Source: Acidobacteriota bacterium
GTDB taxonomy: Bacteria; Acidobacteriota; Thermoanaerobaculia; Multivoradales; JAHEKO01
Assembly (NCBI GenBank): GCA_022561975.1
Contig: JADFQD010000021.1
Span: 1 to 33,740 of the forward strand
Direction: 5' to 3'
DNA: 33,740 bases
Below are positions 15,671-23,982 of this stretch, in pieces. How positions within the stretch are numbered: the stretch's first letter is position 1; every line of letters begins with the position of its first letter. The notes below the pieces were generated by a model. That model saw nothing but the letters and a program-made list of their open reading frames with translations, was not told the DNA's origin and searched no databases. A program made the translations under genes and the position numbers.

Positions 15671-16495
15671 ATGCTCGGCAATCTCTGGATTCAATTCGCC
15701 GGCCTCGGTCCGGTGCAGCAGGCCCTGGTCGGAACGCTGTTCACGTGGGGGCTGACCGCGGCGGGGGCGTCCCTCGTCTTTTTCGTCAGCCACGAAAACC
15801 GCAAGCTCCTTGACGTGATGCTGGGCTTCACCGCCGGCGTCATGATCGCGGCCAGCTTCTGGTCGCTGCTCTTGCCGGCGATCGAGATGTCCGAGAACCT
15901 GGGACGGCTCTCCTGGATACCGGCAGCGGTCGGCTTCAGCCTGGGCGCGGTGTTCCTGCGACTCGCCGACTTGGTGACACCCCATCTTCACCTCCAAGCG
16001 CCGCTCGAGGCTGCCGAGGGCGTTGCCACCAAACTCGAGCGCACCACCCTCCTGGTTCTTGCGATCACCCTCCATAACATTCCCGAGGGACTGGCCGTCG
16101 GCGTGGCCTTCGGCGCCGCGGCCCACGGCCTCGAATCCGCGACCCTTGCCGCCGCCGTGGTACTTGCGGTAGGCATCGGCATCCAGAACTTCCCCGAGGG
16201 CCTGGCGGTGTCGATGCCGCTGCGGCGGGAGGGCTTCTCGCCGGCCAAGAGCTTCTGGTACGGCCAGCTCTCGGGAGCGGTCGAACCGGTGGCCGGTGTC
16301 CTCGGAGCCGCGGCGGTACTCACCTGGCAGCCGATACTGCCGTACGCCCTTGCCTTCGCGGCCGGCGCCATGATCTTCGTGGTCGTCGAGGAGGTCATCC
16401 CGGAAGCTCAGAGCTCGGGCAACGGCGACGCCGCGACCATGGGCCTGGTCGCCGGTTTCGTGGTGATGATGATCCTCGACGTGGCGCTCGGCTGA
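15671..16495 (+). CDS. ZIP-family metal transporter (GufA/ZupT type)
   Basis: The 274-residue membrane protein has about eight hydrophobic segments. It has both ZIP signature helices: 'AITLHNIPEGLAVGVAFG' and 'GIGIQNFPEGLAVSMPLRRE', which carry the His, Asn and Glu metal ligands. 'LGFTAGVMIAASFWSLLLPA' and 'LAFAAGAMIFVVVEEVIPEA' are also typical. It imports zinc or other divalent metals into the cytoplasm. The ATG at 15671 fits family N-termini, whereas the upstream open frame is non-homologous. It is divergent from the copper operon and converges on pdxH. It may be simple metal homeostasis, not necessarily tied to copper. Confidence 0.9.
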   Translation: MLGNLWIQFAGLGPVQQALVGTLFTWGLTAAGASLVFFVSHENRKLLDVMLGFTAGVMIAASFWSLLLPAIEMSENLGRLSWIPAAVGFSLGAVFLRLADLVTPHLHLQAPLEAAEGVATKLERTTLLVLAITLHNIPEGLAVGVAFGAAAHGLESATLAAAVVLAVGIGIQNFPEGLAVSMPLRREGFSPAKSFWYGQLSGAVEPVAGVLGAAAVLTWQPILPYALAFAAGAMIFVVVEEVIPEAQSSGNGDAATMGLVAGFVVMMILDVALG

Positions 16496-16509
16496 CTTCG
16501 GGAAGGCTC

Positions 16510-16626
16510 GGTCGACACGGAGCTCGACCGCCACAGGCTTCGCCCTCGTCGAGCGTTACGAGCTTCGTCTTCGTCGACCGCTACCGGCTTCCTCCTCGGT
16601 TGTAGCGGTCGAGCTCCGTCTCGACC
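16510..16626. repeat. Inverted repeat enclosing three 25-bp tandem units
   Basis: Arms at 16510-16531 and 16605-16626 are 22 bases, complementary except for one position (GTCGACACGGAGCTCGACCG against CGGTCGAGCTCCGTCTCGAC). Between them, 16522-16546, 16547-16571 and 16572-16596 are three imperfect 25-base direct repeats of the form 'cGTCGAcCGcTAcnGGCTTC'. It lies between the convergent ZIP and pdxH genes and could act as a two-way terminator or be a small repeat element. Confidence 0.6.
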
Positions 16627-16640
16627 GTCACCCTCCCCTC

Positions 16641-17228
16641 TCAGGGATAGAGCCGCCGCACGGTCCAGCCTTCGCCGCTGCGGCTGAAAACCCGCCGGTC
16701 ATGCAGGCGGTGGGACTTGTTCGACCAGAACTCGATCCGCTCGGGCCGAAGCCTGTAGCCGCCCCAGAACTGGGGCCGCGGCACCGGACCGACCGGATAC
16801 CGAAGCTCGACCGCGGCGAACCTCCGCAGCAGGTCGCCCCGGGACGCGAGCGGTTGACTCTGCTTCGAAGCCCAGGCGCCGAGACGGCTGAGCCGGCCGC
16901 GGCTCGCGAAATAGATGTCCGACTCTTCCTCAGAGACGCGCTCGACCGACCCCTCTACTCGAACCTGTTGCTTGATCGAGATCCAGTGAAAGCAGAGCGC
17001 CGCTCGCGGGTTCTCCTCGATGTCCTGGGCCTTACGGCTGCCGTAGTTGGTGTAGAAGACAAAGCCCCGATCGTCGAAGCCCTTGAGCAGCACCATACGC
17101 ACCGATGGCGTACCGTCGGCGCTTGCCGTCGCCAGCGCGCAGGCGGTGGCATCCCCAGGCTCGGGCGAGTTCCGGGCTCTCTCGAAGAGCGCACCAAACT
17201 CGGCCATCGGATCGCGGGCAACAGACAT
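16641..17228 (-). CDS. pdxH: Pyridoxamine/pyridoxine 5'-phosphate oxidase
   Basis: The 195-residue product matches the FMN-dependent oxidase that makes the active cofactor PLP from PNP or PMP. Diagnostic stretches are 'RMVLLKGFDDRGFVFYTNYG' with 'SRKAQDIEENPRAALCFHW' (FMN site), 'WASKQSQPLASR', 'PQFWGGYRLRPERIEFW' and the C-terminal 'RLHDRRVF' and 'RRLYP'. The length is a little below E. coli PdxH (218) owing to a shorter N-terminus. It follows tnaA by 62 bases on the same strand. That is a sensible pairing because tryptophanase needs PLP. Confidence 0.93.
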   Translation of the reverse strand: MSVARDPMAEFGALFERARNSPEPGDATACALATASADGTPSVRMVLLKGFDDRGFVFYTNYGSRKAQDIEENPRAALCFHWISIKQQVRVEGSVERVSEEESDIYFASRGRLSRLGAWASKQSQPLASRGDLLRRFAAVELRYPVGPVPRPQFWGGYRLRPERIEFWSNKSHRLHDRRVFSRSGEGWTVRRLYP

Positions 17229-17240
17229 CCCGTCCCCAGT

Positions 17241-17260
17241 CTACTCGCCAAAGCGAGTAG
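17241..17260. terminator. Perfect 8-bp hairpin between tnaA and pdxH
   Basis: CTACTCGC, loop CAAA, GCGAGTAG: a perfect 8-base stem with a 4-base loop. There is no following T-run on either strand, so a classic Rho-independent terminator is doubtful. It could attenuate tnaA transcripts or be a protein site upstream of pdxH. Confidence 0.35.
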
Positions 17261-17290
17261 CTATGCCGGCTGAACCATCAGGCCGGAGCC

Positions 17291-18673
17291 CTACGCCTCG
17301 ACGCTCACCGGCTCGAAGGCCGCCGAAAAGTGACGCAGACCTGCCGGCTGATCGACAAGACGAAAGCCGTGGATCGAGCCTCTCGCCGCGAACAGCTCGA
17401 CGATGGTCTCGATGACATAGTCGATGTGGCTCTGGGTGTAGACGCGCCGTGGAATCGCCAAACGAACCAGCTCGTTCTCGGCTGGAATCTCCTCGCCGGT
17501 CTCCGGGTCCCGCCGACCCAGCATCACCGAACCAATCTCGACCGATCGAACGCCACCCGCGAGGTAAAGCGCCACGGCAAGGGCCTGACCGGGGAACTCG
17601 GATCTCGGAATGTGTGGAAGTGACGCGGCGGCGTCGATGTAGATCGCATGCCCTCCCGGAGGTTGGACGATCGCGACGCCGGCCTCGGCGAGGCGGTCGC
17701 CGAGGTACTTGATCGAGGCGTGCCGGTAGCGCTGGTATTCCGGGTCGAGAGCCTCGTAGAGCCCGACCGCGATCGCCTCCAGGTCCCGACCCGCAAGCCC
17801 ACCGTAGGTCGGAAATCCCTCGGTGAGAATCAGCAACTCCTCTTCTTGCGCCGACACTTCATCGTCATTGGTGCACAGAAATCCGCCGATGTTGGCCATG
17901 CCGTCCTTCTTCGCACTCATGGTGCAGCCGTCAGCCAGTGCGAACATCTCCCGGGCAATCTCGATCAGGGGTTTGCCGGCATAGCCCGACTCGCGGCGCT
18001 GGATGAAGTAGGCGTTTTCGGCGAACCGGCAGGCATCGAGATAGAACGGCACCCCGCGATCGCGGCAAAGCCGAGAAGTCGCTTCCAGATTGGCCATCGA
18101 CACCGGCTGCCCACCGCCTCCGTTGTTGGTAATCGTTACCATCACGAAGGGTATGGCCCCGGAGTTGTCATCCAGCACTCTTTCGAGGGCCTCGAGATCG
18201 ATGTTGCCTTTGAACGGGTGAACAGCGGACAGATCGTGCGACTCCCGGCAGGGCAGGTCGAGGGCTACCGCTCCGGCCGCCTCGATGTTGGCCCGGGTGG
18301 TGTCGAAATGGGTGTTGTTGGGGACCACATGCCCCGGCCGACACAGCGTCGCGGCCAAGATCCTCTCCGCGGCTCGCCCTTGATGAGTCGGGATGACGTG
18401 CTCGAAGCCGTAGATATCCTGAACGGCGCGCTCGAAGCGGCTGAAGCTGTCACTGCCGGCGTAGGATTCGTCGCCGCGCATCATGGCCGCCCACTGCTCG
18501 GCGCTCATGGCACCGGTACCGCTGTCGGTCAGCAGGTCGATCAGAATCGCCGCCGCCGGCAGCTTGAACAAGTTGTAGCCGGCTTCGGCCAGAAACCGCT
18601 CGCGCTCAGCGCGCGTCGTCCTCTGGATCGGTTCGACGGTCTTGATGCGAAAGGGTTCAAAAATCGTGGGCAT
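17291..18673 (-). CDS. tnaA: Tryptophanase (PLP-dependent beta-eliminating lyase)
   Basis: The 460-residue product splits tryptophan to indole, pyruvate and ammonia. The start at 18673 has AAGGAGAG upstream; the open frame extends to 18760 without support. 'LIDLLTDSGTGAMS', 'MMRGDESYAGS', 'IPTHQGRAAE', 'DACRFAENAYFI' and the PLP lysine in 'SAKKDGMANIGG' (about Lys256) are in place. 'VRSVEIGSVMLGR' has Ile where tyrosine phenol-lyases have the phenol-binding Arg (VRSMERG), favouring tryptophanase. Some positions look phenol-lyase-like (AMSAEQWAAMM), so specificity is not certain. It is followed by pdxH. Confidence 0.88.
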   Translation of the reverse strand: MPTIFEPFRIKTVEPIQRTTRAERERFLAEAGYNLFKLPAAAILIDLLTDSGTGAMSAEQWAAMMRGDESYAGSDSFSRFERAVQDIYGFEHVIPTHQGRAAERILAATLCRPGHVVPNNTHFDTTRANIEAAGAVALDLPCRESHDLSAVHPFKGNIDLEALERVLDDNSGAIPFVMVTITNNGGGGQPVSMANLEATSRLCRDRGVPFYLDACRFAENAYFIQRRESGYAGKPLIEIAREMFALADGCTMSAKKDGMANIGGFLCTNDDEVSAQEEELLILTEGFPTYGGLAGRDLEAIAVGLYEALDPEYQRYRHASIKYLGDRLAEAGVAIVQPPGGHAIYIDAAASLPHIPRSEFPGQALAVALYLAGGVRSVEIGSVMLGRRDPETGEEIPAENELVRLAIPRRVYTQSHIDYVIETIVELFAARGSIHGFRLVDQPAGLRHFSAAFEPVSVEA

Positions 18674-18923
18674 GACTCTCCTTTTGGTGGGCTTCGGAAT
18701 TCGCGGTCGAATGCACGGACGCCCGAGATAATTGTCTCCCCCGATCACCGCCGCCGCCACACCCGTGCGGGGGGAATCTCAGCCCACCGGCCGGGTGGGC
18801 ACCGGGCTCTTCCCGTCTTCTCCCACGCCCTCGACAACCGCCGCCGCGGTCCCGAAAGGGGCGCCGCCCTTGTCTGTGGCCGCCCTTCTCCTGTGGCCCA
18901 AAGAGCCCGGAGCGAGATCGTCC
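18674..18923. other. Intergenic region with a GC-rich hairpin
   Basis: No gene is seen. At 18782-18800 GCCCACC-GGCCG-GGTGGGC forms a 7-bp stem; it lies ~125 bases beyond the end of the gene stopping at 18924 and could help end that transcript, although no T-run follows. The stretch also holds the tnaA upstream region; I could not place its promoter. Confidence 0.35.
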
Positions 18924-20990
18924 CTACCCGCAGGTTCCGCCGGGAGTCCCGGCAGCGCAGTCTTCGCAAACGAACTCACGGCGCAATCCATCGACCTTGG
19001 CCGAGTAGGCAATCGGCGCGCCACAGTTGAGCGCCAGGAAGTCTCCTGCGCGGAGTTCGTAGCCGACTCCGTTCTCCACGACCTGGACAGTTCTCTTCTT
19101 GGACCGATTCACGTAAAGCGTGAAGCCGGGTGAGTACTCGACCTTGAGCATGCCCAAGCGCTCGGCGAGCACGTCTTCTACGCGCCTCTTGGCCAGCCCC
19201 GGCAGAAGCTCCTTGAGCGCCTGTGACAATCGAACGTAGCGACCGTTGACCAAGTAGAGAATCTCCTCGGCCTCGCCCGCAAGGTAGTGACCTTGCAACA
19301 GCCTCATGAAGGCGTACTTGCGCTTCAACTCCGACGAATCTTCCTGGTCGAAGTAAGCGCGGCCGAAGAACGCGGCGTTGCCGAAGGCGAGTTCGGTTGC
19401 CATATAGCGGCTGAACTGCTGATGCGAATAACTCCCGTTTCGCTTGAAGAACCGAACGAAGTAGCCGGCGCCGTGAGCCACGAACAGCGAGTGTAGGTTG
19501 CGCAGTTTGTAGTCGACAATCGTCGGAACCTCGGTCGCCTTCACGCCCTCGATTTCCTGCCACAAAGACCTGGGATCCGCCTCGATCGCGTCGATATGGC
19601 CCGCCCAGATCCGAGCCGAGCTTCCCTTGCCTTCGCCGGCGACCGGTCCTCCGTGCTCTTTGCGGACGTAGGAGATCAGCTTCTTGTAGTGCTCGAACGT
19701 CGCCAGCTGGCGACCGGCACCCTTCACGCCGGCGTCGAAGTCCACCTTCATCGAAGGCAAAATCGCCGTGTGGACGTCCAGATAGCCCGCCGTCGTCCCA
19801 TATTTCTCGTGAATCGACGGTTCGACGCGACGGGCATAGCGCTGGGCCTTCGAGGGCTTCATCAGAAAGCTCTGGCCCTGCGTCGAAGGATTGAACCAGG
19901 CCTCGATCGGCTCGCCGTCGGGGCCTAGGGCCAGATGTCGGGGCTGCCAGGACTTCGAGTTGGGATAGAAATCTACGTAGTTCGTGTGCAGGCTGAAGAG
20001 GTAGCCATTCTCCCGGCAAAGTCGCGAAACCTCTCGGAGGCCGCGCTTGCCGCCCATTCGTGGCGACGGCGGAGTGGTCGTTGGTAGGCCATTGTCGAAG
20101 CCGAACCGCTGCCAAACATGGAGCACGGTGAAGATGTCTTCGAACCCCAACGAAACCAGCCGCCCGATGTCCTCGAGATAATCCGTAAACGACCTGCGCC
20201 AAAGATCCGCGACCAGGTACTTCGAAAGCAGCTTCCGGTAGGGAGAAACGGGGTTGTTCGGCTGGTAGAAGGTATCTTCGATCTCAGACGAAACGGTGAC
20301 CGTGACCGTCTCTCGAAGCGCGTTGCGGCTGCCGTCCGAAAGAGTTCGGTAGAAGGCCCAGGGAGCGTAGACGGCAGAATCCGACGAGAGATAGTGCTTG
20401 GTCGGAAAGATCTGCGACGCATCCGACGCGAGCGGGTCGAGCAGAGTCGCTATGAACAGGCCGTTCGAGAAGAGCACGTTGTGCCCGTACGGAATGTCCA
20501 CGATCTTGACGTCCGGAGTGCCTTCGGAACGAGCCGGGTCAAAGAGAATGACGCTGTCGGAGCCGGAACTGAACTTCATCACCAGGGTCTTGCCTTCGAG
20601 GCGTATCCGGACGACGAAGTTGAAACTCTCGCCCTCGAAGCTCCAACGAAACTTCGCCTTGTACCAGCCCCGCGATTGACTCTCCCTCAGCAGCGCGACT
20701 TCGTGCCGACGGTCGGCCGTTTCGACGATTTCCCCGGCCAGGGTGAACTGGGTAATGCCGCCCCCAGCCGCGGGTCGGAACCTGAACTCACCGCCGGCGC
20801 TTCGATACACGACCTCGAGATCATCCAGGGTCCCGGTCTCCGGCGTGAACTTGTAAACAACCTCGTTGGCGCCGTCGCCGCCATCACCGTAGGAAAACTC
20901 CACGGCCGCGAGCGGCGTCGCGGCTGCCAGCACGAGCACCCCGCATCCAACGGCTAGCAGCCACTTCTCAAAACTCGTCGCCGGGAACAT
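18924..20990 (-). CDS. Secreted glycoside-hydrolase-like protein (DUF5696 / GH101-GH129-like)
   Basis: The ~688-residue protein has a signal peptide (hydrophobic 'WLLAVGCGVLVLAAATPLAA'), an N-terminal beta-rich domain (about 30-250) and a TIM-barrel-like centre. In the barrel region, 'DVHTAI' preceded by G-Y-L (Asp near residue 405) and 'VAGEGKGSSARIWAGHIDAI' (Glu near 453, Asp near 467) are plausible acid residues, as in DUF5696 and GH101/129-type enzymes. A C-terminal beta domain follows. The end is Cys-containing ('CEDCAAGTPGGTC'). A TTG at 20999 is an alternative start. The gene upstream ends 17 bases before this ATG, so they are co-transcribed. The substrate is unknown; the family name is from pattern recognition. 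Confidence 0.6.
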   Translation of the reverse strand: MFPATSFEKWLLAVGCGVLVLAAATPLAAVEFSYGDGGDGANEVVYKFTPETGTLDDLEVVYRSAGGEFRFRPAAGGGITQFTLAGEIVETADRRHEVALLRESQSRGWYKAKFRWSFEGESFNFVVRIRLEGKTLVMKFSSGSDSVILFDPARSEGTPDVKIVDIPYGHNVLFSNGLFIATLLDPLASDASQIFPTKHYLSSDSAVYAPWAFYRTLSDGSRNALRETVTVTVSSEIEDTFYQPNNPVSPYRKLLSKYLVADLWRRSFTDYLEDIGRLVSLGFEDIFTVLHVWQRFGFDNGLPTTTPPSPRMGGKRGLREVSRLCRENGYLFSLHTNYVDFYPNSKSWQPRHLALGPDGEPIEAWFNPSTQGQSFLMKPSKAQRYARRVEPSIHEKYGTTAGYLDVHTAILPSMKVDFDAGVKGAGRQLATFEHYKKLISYVRKEHGGPVAGEGKGSSARIWAGHIDAIEADPRSLWQEIEGVKATEVPTIVDYKLRNLHSLFVAHGAGYFVRFFKRNGSYSHQQFSRYMATELAFGNAAFFGRAYFDQEDSSELKRKYAFMRLLQGHYLAGEAEEILYLVNGRYVRLSQALKELLPGLAKRRVEDVLAERLGMLKVEYSPGFTLYVNRSKKRTVQVVENGVGYELRAGDFLALNCGAPIAYSAKVDGLRREFVCEDCAAGTPGGTCG

Positions 20991-21007
20991 GGTCGCCAAA
21001 AACGAGG

Positions 21008-22501
21008 TCAGCTCCCCGAAGAACGTCCGCGAACGATTCCTCTTGCTTGCCTACCATCGAGGTTCTTGACCCGAATCGTGAGCTTGTCGAAGGCAAAATC
21101 CGGCCGCCAAACCCGGTCGAAATTGGGCAGAAAACTGACCCCATTCATCGACTCCAGCCTGAGCTTTCGAGTGACTCCGTCGAGCTTGGCCTTGATGCTC
21201 ACACCCCCGAGCACATCGAAGTTTCTGAACAATATGTCCCCGGCGTCCATAACTTCGATCCGCGGCTTGCGATAGCGGGCATCGGGAAAGAGCTGGCGCT
21301 GCAGCTCTTCGAGCTTCGCGTAGTGGTAGGGCTGAACACCCTGCGGAGTCCCCCCGTCCCAGAATTCGAGTTTGCCCTTCTTGGTCGGGTAGATAGTGGT
21401 GGCCTCGGCCCAGCCGTTCAAAGTTCCAACCCAGATGTAGCGCGTGCCGTCGATCGGCGTAGCATATCGATCCGCAAGCGCCAGCCAGTCCCGCAGATCC
21501 TGCCGACCCTGGGCGAGGATCTGAATTGCAGTGCCCCCTAGGCCAAGGCTGGTGCGGAAGCTCACGTCGTCGTACTGGAACGAGAAGGCGGGGATCAAGT
21601 CTTTGTCGCCTGCGTCTTCAAAGTAGCCCTCGAACACCGAAAGAACCTGCCGAACCGTGTGGGTTCGGCTGCGGCCGACGATATCCGGGGTCGCGGCGGT
21701 GAAACCGGTGCGGCAGTCCAAGGGCGGTTCTTTGCCCTTCTGGCCGAAGACATCGCCGCAAATGTAGATACCGCTCCGCATCGCCGCGCGGAACAGATCA
21801 TCGGCGTTTCTGACCAGTTCTTTTGCGGCCCAGACGTGCAGAACCGGCTTGCCCCGAATTCGCCAGTAGTTGGGGTGGTCGAAATAGAGGTCACGCAGAT
21901 AGACCAGATCGTCCTGAAACATCCTGCGGATTTCGGGCCGGGAGAAGTCGACCGGTCCGGGGCCCAGGCCTCGCCATACCGAAGCGAGCACCGGATCGTA
22001 GAAGATGTTCCATCTGGCCTCGGTCTGCTCGATCAAAGGCAGAAACGTCTTGCGTAGGTTCCTATCTATCAGATCTCTGGGTGCGATCCACTCGAGACTG
22101 AATATCGCGTTGCGGCTGGTCTGGCCGGTATAGCGGAAAAACCACTGCATTTCCTGCCTTTTCGCCGCGCTATCCGCGCTCGCGGTCAGACCCAGGAGCG
22201 GCTCGAACGGCAAAATGAGTCGGCCGTCCACCAGATAGTTGATGCCACCCCGCCGGGGCTCGGAAAACCACAGGTTCTCCTGCGCCACGATGGTCAACTC
22301 GCTCTGGCCGGCGTCGCTCGGCGGCGGCCCCTCGTCTCCGGGACACGAAACCTGGCCGGACTGCGGCGAGCATCCGCCGGAGCCCTGGGCCGCGAGTGGA
22401 GCCGCCCATGGCATCCCGGCCATCGACAGAGCCAGGAGGAGCAAGCTGGTCATCCGGCACTGCCCGGCCTTTGTGCTGCGCTTTTTCTGTTGAACTCTCA
22501 C
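21008..22501 (-). CDS. Secreted GH99/GH71-like protein (TIM-barrel glycosidase-like)
   Basis: The 497-residue product begins at a GTG with GAGG upstream. It has a Lys/Arg-rich signal peptide (hydrophobic 17-38, cleaved near AAQG) and a short low-complexity linker. 'DLYFDHPNYWRIRGKPVLHV' is typical of GH99/GH71-like and WbsX-like barrels, where one strand is followed by 'H-P-x-Y-x-x-I-x-G-K-P-V'. 'VGTLNGWAEATTIYPTKKG' corresponds to the conserved N-x-W-x-E near the C-terminal edge of such barrels. 'PAFSFQYDDVSFRTS' may carry another acidic pair. These enzymes act on mannose-containing or alpha-glucan chains. It is followed at once by the DUF5696-like gene. The actual substrate is unknown. Confidence 0.6.
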   Translation of the reverse strand: MRVQQKKRSTKAGQCRMTSLLLLALSMAGMPWAAPLAAQGSGGCSPQSGQVSCPGDEGPPPSDAGQSELTIVAQENLWFSEPRRGGINYLVDGRLILPFEPLLGLTASADSAAKRQEMQWFFRYTGQTSRNAIFSLEWIAPRDLIDRNLRKTFLPLIEQTEARWNIFYDPVLASVWRGLGPGPVDFSRPEIRRMFQDDLVYLRDLYFDHPNYWRIRGKPVLHVWAAKELVRNADDLFRAAMRSGIYICGDVFGQKGKEPPLDCRTGFTAATPDIVGRSRTHTVRQVLSVFEGYFEDAGDKDLIPAFSFQYDDVSFRTSLGLGGTAIQILAQGRQDLRDWLALADRYATPIDGTRYIWVGTLNGWAEATTIYPTKKGKLEFWDGGTPQGVQPYHYAKLEELQRQLFPDARYRKPRIEVMDAGDILFRNFDVLGGVSIKAKLDGVTRKLRLESMNGVSFLPNFDRVWRPDFAFDKLTIRVKNLDGRQARGIVRGRSSGS

Positions 22502-22588
22502 GGAGACCTCGACGTATCCCTACAGCTCAGTCGGATTGCCCGGCTTCTCCCAACTCGGAACTACTACCGACAGCCTTGCAAAGCCGGC

Positions 22589-22618
22589 ATTGTAGCGTTT
22601 GAAAGCCTATTTTCTCAA
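22589..22618 (-). promoter_or_regulatory. Sigma70-type promoter for the secreted hydrolase pair
   Basis: On the minus strand: TTGAGA (22613-22618), 18-base spacer, TACAAT (22589-22594). Transcription would start near 22582, leaving an ~80-base leader before the GTG at 22501. The boxes match consensus at 5 of 6 positions each. Confidence 0.55.
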
Positions 22619-22661
22619 CCATAGGGTCCCGTGAGGTAAGTTCGCTACCCAGGCCGGCGCG

Positions 22662-23579
22662 CTACTTCGGGTTCTTGCCGTGCTTCAAGAAGGTGCCGTC
22701 CTGATACTCGGCAAACGCCCGCTGCAGCTCCTCACGCGTGTTCATCACGATCGGTCCGTGCCAGGCGACCGGTTCGCGCAACGGCCTGCCGGACACCAGC
22801 AGAAAGCGGATACCCCGCTCACCGGCCTGCACGGTGACTTCATCGCCTCGGTCGAACAATACCAGAGACCGGTTCTCCACCTCTTCCGACAGAGAGGTGT
22901 CGGCCCAGCCGTAGCCCTCGGTGGGCACATCGAGCGGCCCCGAAGCGTTGCAGAACCTCCCCGTTCCCTCGAAAACGTACGCGAAGGCGTGGCGGCTGGT
23001 TTCGACCGGAATGCTCTTCTTGAGGCCGGGCGGCACCCAGACATCGAGATAGTGTGGATCGGCGGCAATGCCGTCGACCGGTCCCTTGACACCCCAGATC
23101 TCGCCGCAAATGACCCGCAGCACGGTACCGTCGTCGTCGGTTACTTCGGCGATGTCCTTGGACTCGACGTCCTGATAGCGAGGCGGCGTCATCTTGAGAG
23201 CGGACGGCAGGTTGGCCCAGAGCTGGAAGCCATGCATCCGACCCTCGGCGTCGCCCTTGGGCATTTCCTGGTGGATGATGCCGCTGCCCGCCGTCATCCA
23301 TTGGACGTCGCCCGGGCCGACCGAACCTCGATTGCCCAGGCTGTCACCGTGGTCGACGGTTCCCGCGAGCACGTAGGTTATCGTCTCGATACCTCGGTGC
23401 GGATGCCAAGGAAAACCGGCCAGATAGTCCTCCGGCTTGTCGTTGCGAAAGTCGTCCAAAAGCAGGAAAGGATCGAAGTCATCGGTCTTGCCGAAGCCGA
23501 ACGCCCGTTGCAGATGAACACCGGCGCCCTCGAGCGTGGGCTGGGCTTTGATCAGGCGCTTGATGGGTCGAATCGACAA
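22662..23579 (-). CDS. Pirin-family cupin protein
   Basis: The 305-residue protein has two cupin domains. The metal site of pirins is present: 'FPWHPHRGIETITYVLAG' (His59, His61) and 'AGSGIIHQEMP' (His103, Glu105). The C-terminal cupin ends with 'IRFLLVSGRPLREPVAWHGP', as in YhhW-type pirins. Bacterial members include quercetin dioxygenases and stress-linked proteins; the substrate cannot be read from sequence. The start is TTG at 23579, chosen because AAGGAGG lies 7 bases upstream and 'SIRPIKRLIKA' matches family N-termini. Confidence 0.88.
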   Translation of the reverse strand: MSIRPIKRLIKAQPTLEGAGVHLQRAFGFGKTDDFDPFLLLDDFRNDKPEDYLAGFPWHPHRGIETITYVLAGTVDHGDSLGNRGSVGPGDVQWMTAGSGIIHQEMPKGDAEGRMHGFQLWANLPSALKMTPPRYQDVESKDIAEVTDDDGTVLRVICGEIWGVKGPVDGIAADPHYLDVWVPPGLKKSIPVETSRHAFAYVFEGTGRFCNASGPLDVPTEGYGWADTSLSEEVENRSLVLFDRGDEVTVQAGERGIRFLLVSGRPLREPVAWHGPIVMNTREELQRAFAEYQDGTFLKHGKNPK

Positions 23580-23631
23580 ATCGGTCCTCCTTCTCCAGAC
23601 TCTATGTTAACCGTTGCTCTCACGAGCTCCT

Positions 23632-23898
23632 CTACGCAATGAAATCTACGATCGACTTGCCGTAGAGCCTGGCGAACCGAGCCAACTCGAGCGGGTCCAG
23701 ACGACGCTCACCGCGTTCGATCTTCGAAACCAGAGACGGCGAGAGCCGGACCGCTCGCGCCGCCGCGGCCTGCGTGAGGCCGGACTCCCGCCGCGCCGCC
23801 GCGAGGCGTCCGGCCATCTCCCTGGTGGCTTTCGCCCTCTGCGGGCCGGTCAGCTTACGCGGCGCTCCAGCCGGTTTCTTGTTGCCTTTCTTCGCCAT
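23632..23898 (-). CDS. Small XRE-type helix-turn-helix regulator
   Basis: This 88-residue protein has a Lys/Pro-rich N-terminus ('MAKKGNKKPAGAPRKLTG') followed by a Cro/C1 fold: 'LAAARRESGLTQAAAARAV' and 'LSPSLVSKIERGERRLDPLE' form the helix-turn-helix, and 'LARFARLYGKSIVDFI' closes it. The start at 23898 has GGAG upstream; a longer open frame to 23961 has none. It sits between the Nramp-like and pirin genes, 52 bases before pirin, and may control one of them. A partner toxin is not seen. Confidence 0.75.
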   Translation of the reverse strand: MAKKGNKKPAGAPRKLTGPQRAKATREMAGRLAAARRESGLTQAAAARAVRLSPSLVSKIERGERRLDPLELARFARLYGKSIVDFIA

Positions 23899-23982
23899 CT
23901 CCGAACTCCGTGCCCTCCTCCTGATTCTACTTCGGAGTACGCAAGCCTGTGAACAGAGCACCAGACTTCGGATCTTGCGCCC

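Noticed and set aside
15155-16534. 459-codon minus-strand open frame across the ZIP gene
   Set aside because: Only its last 137 codons (15155-15568) look real; the rest mirrors the ZIP coding sequence, which has unmistakable HNIPEG signatures on the other strand.
16510-16626. CRISPR array
   Set aside because: Three 25-bp units are contiguous with no spacers between them.
17291-18673. Tyrosine phenol-lyase
   Set aside because: The phenol-binding Arg position is Ile (VEIG), as in tryptophanase; kept as a lesser possibility.
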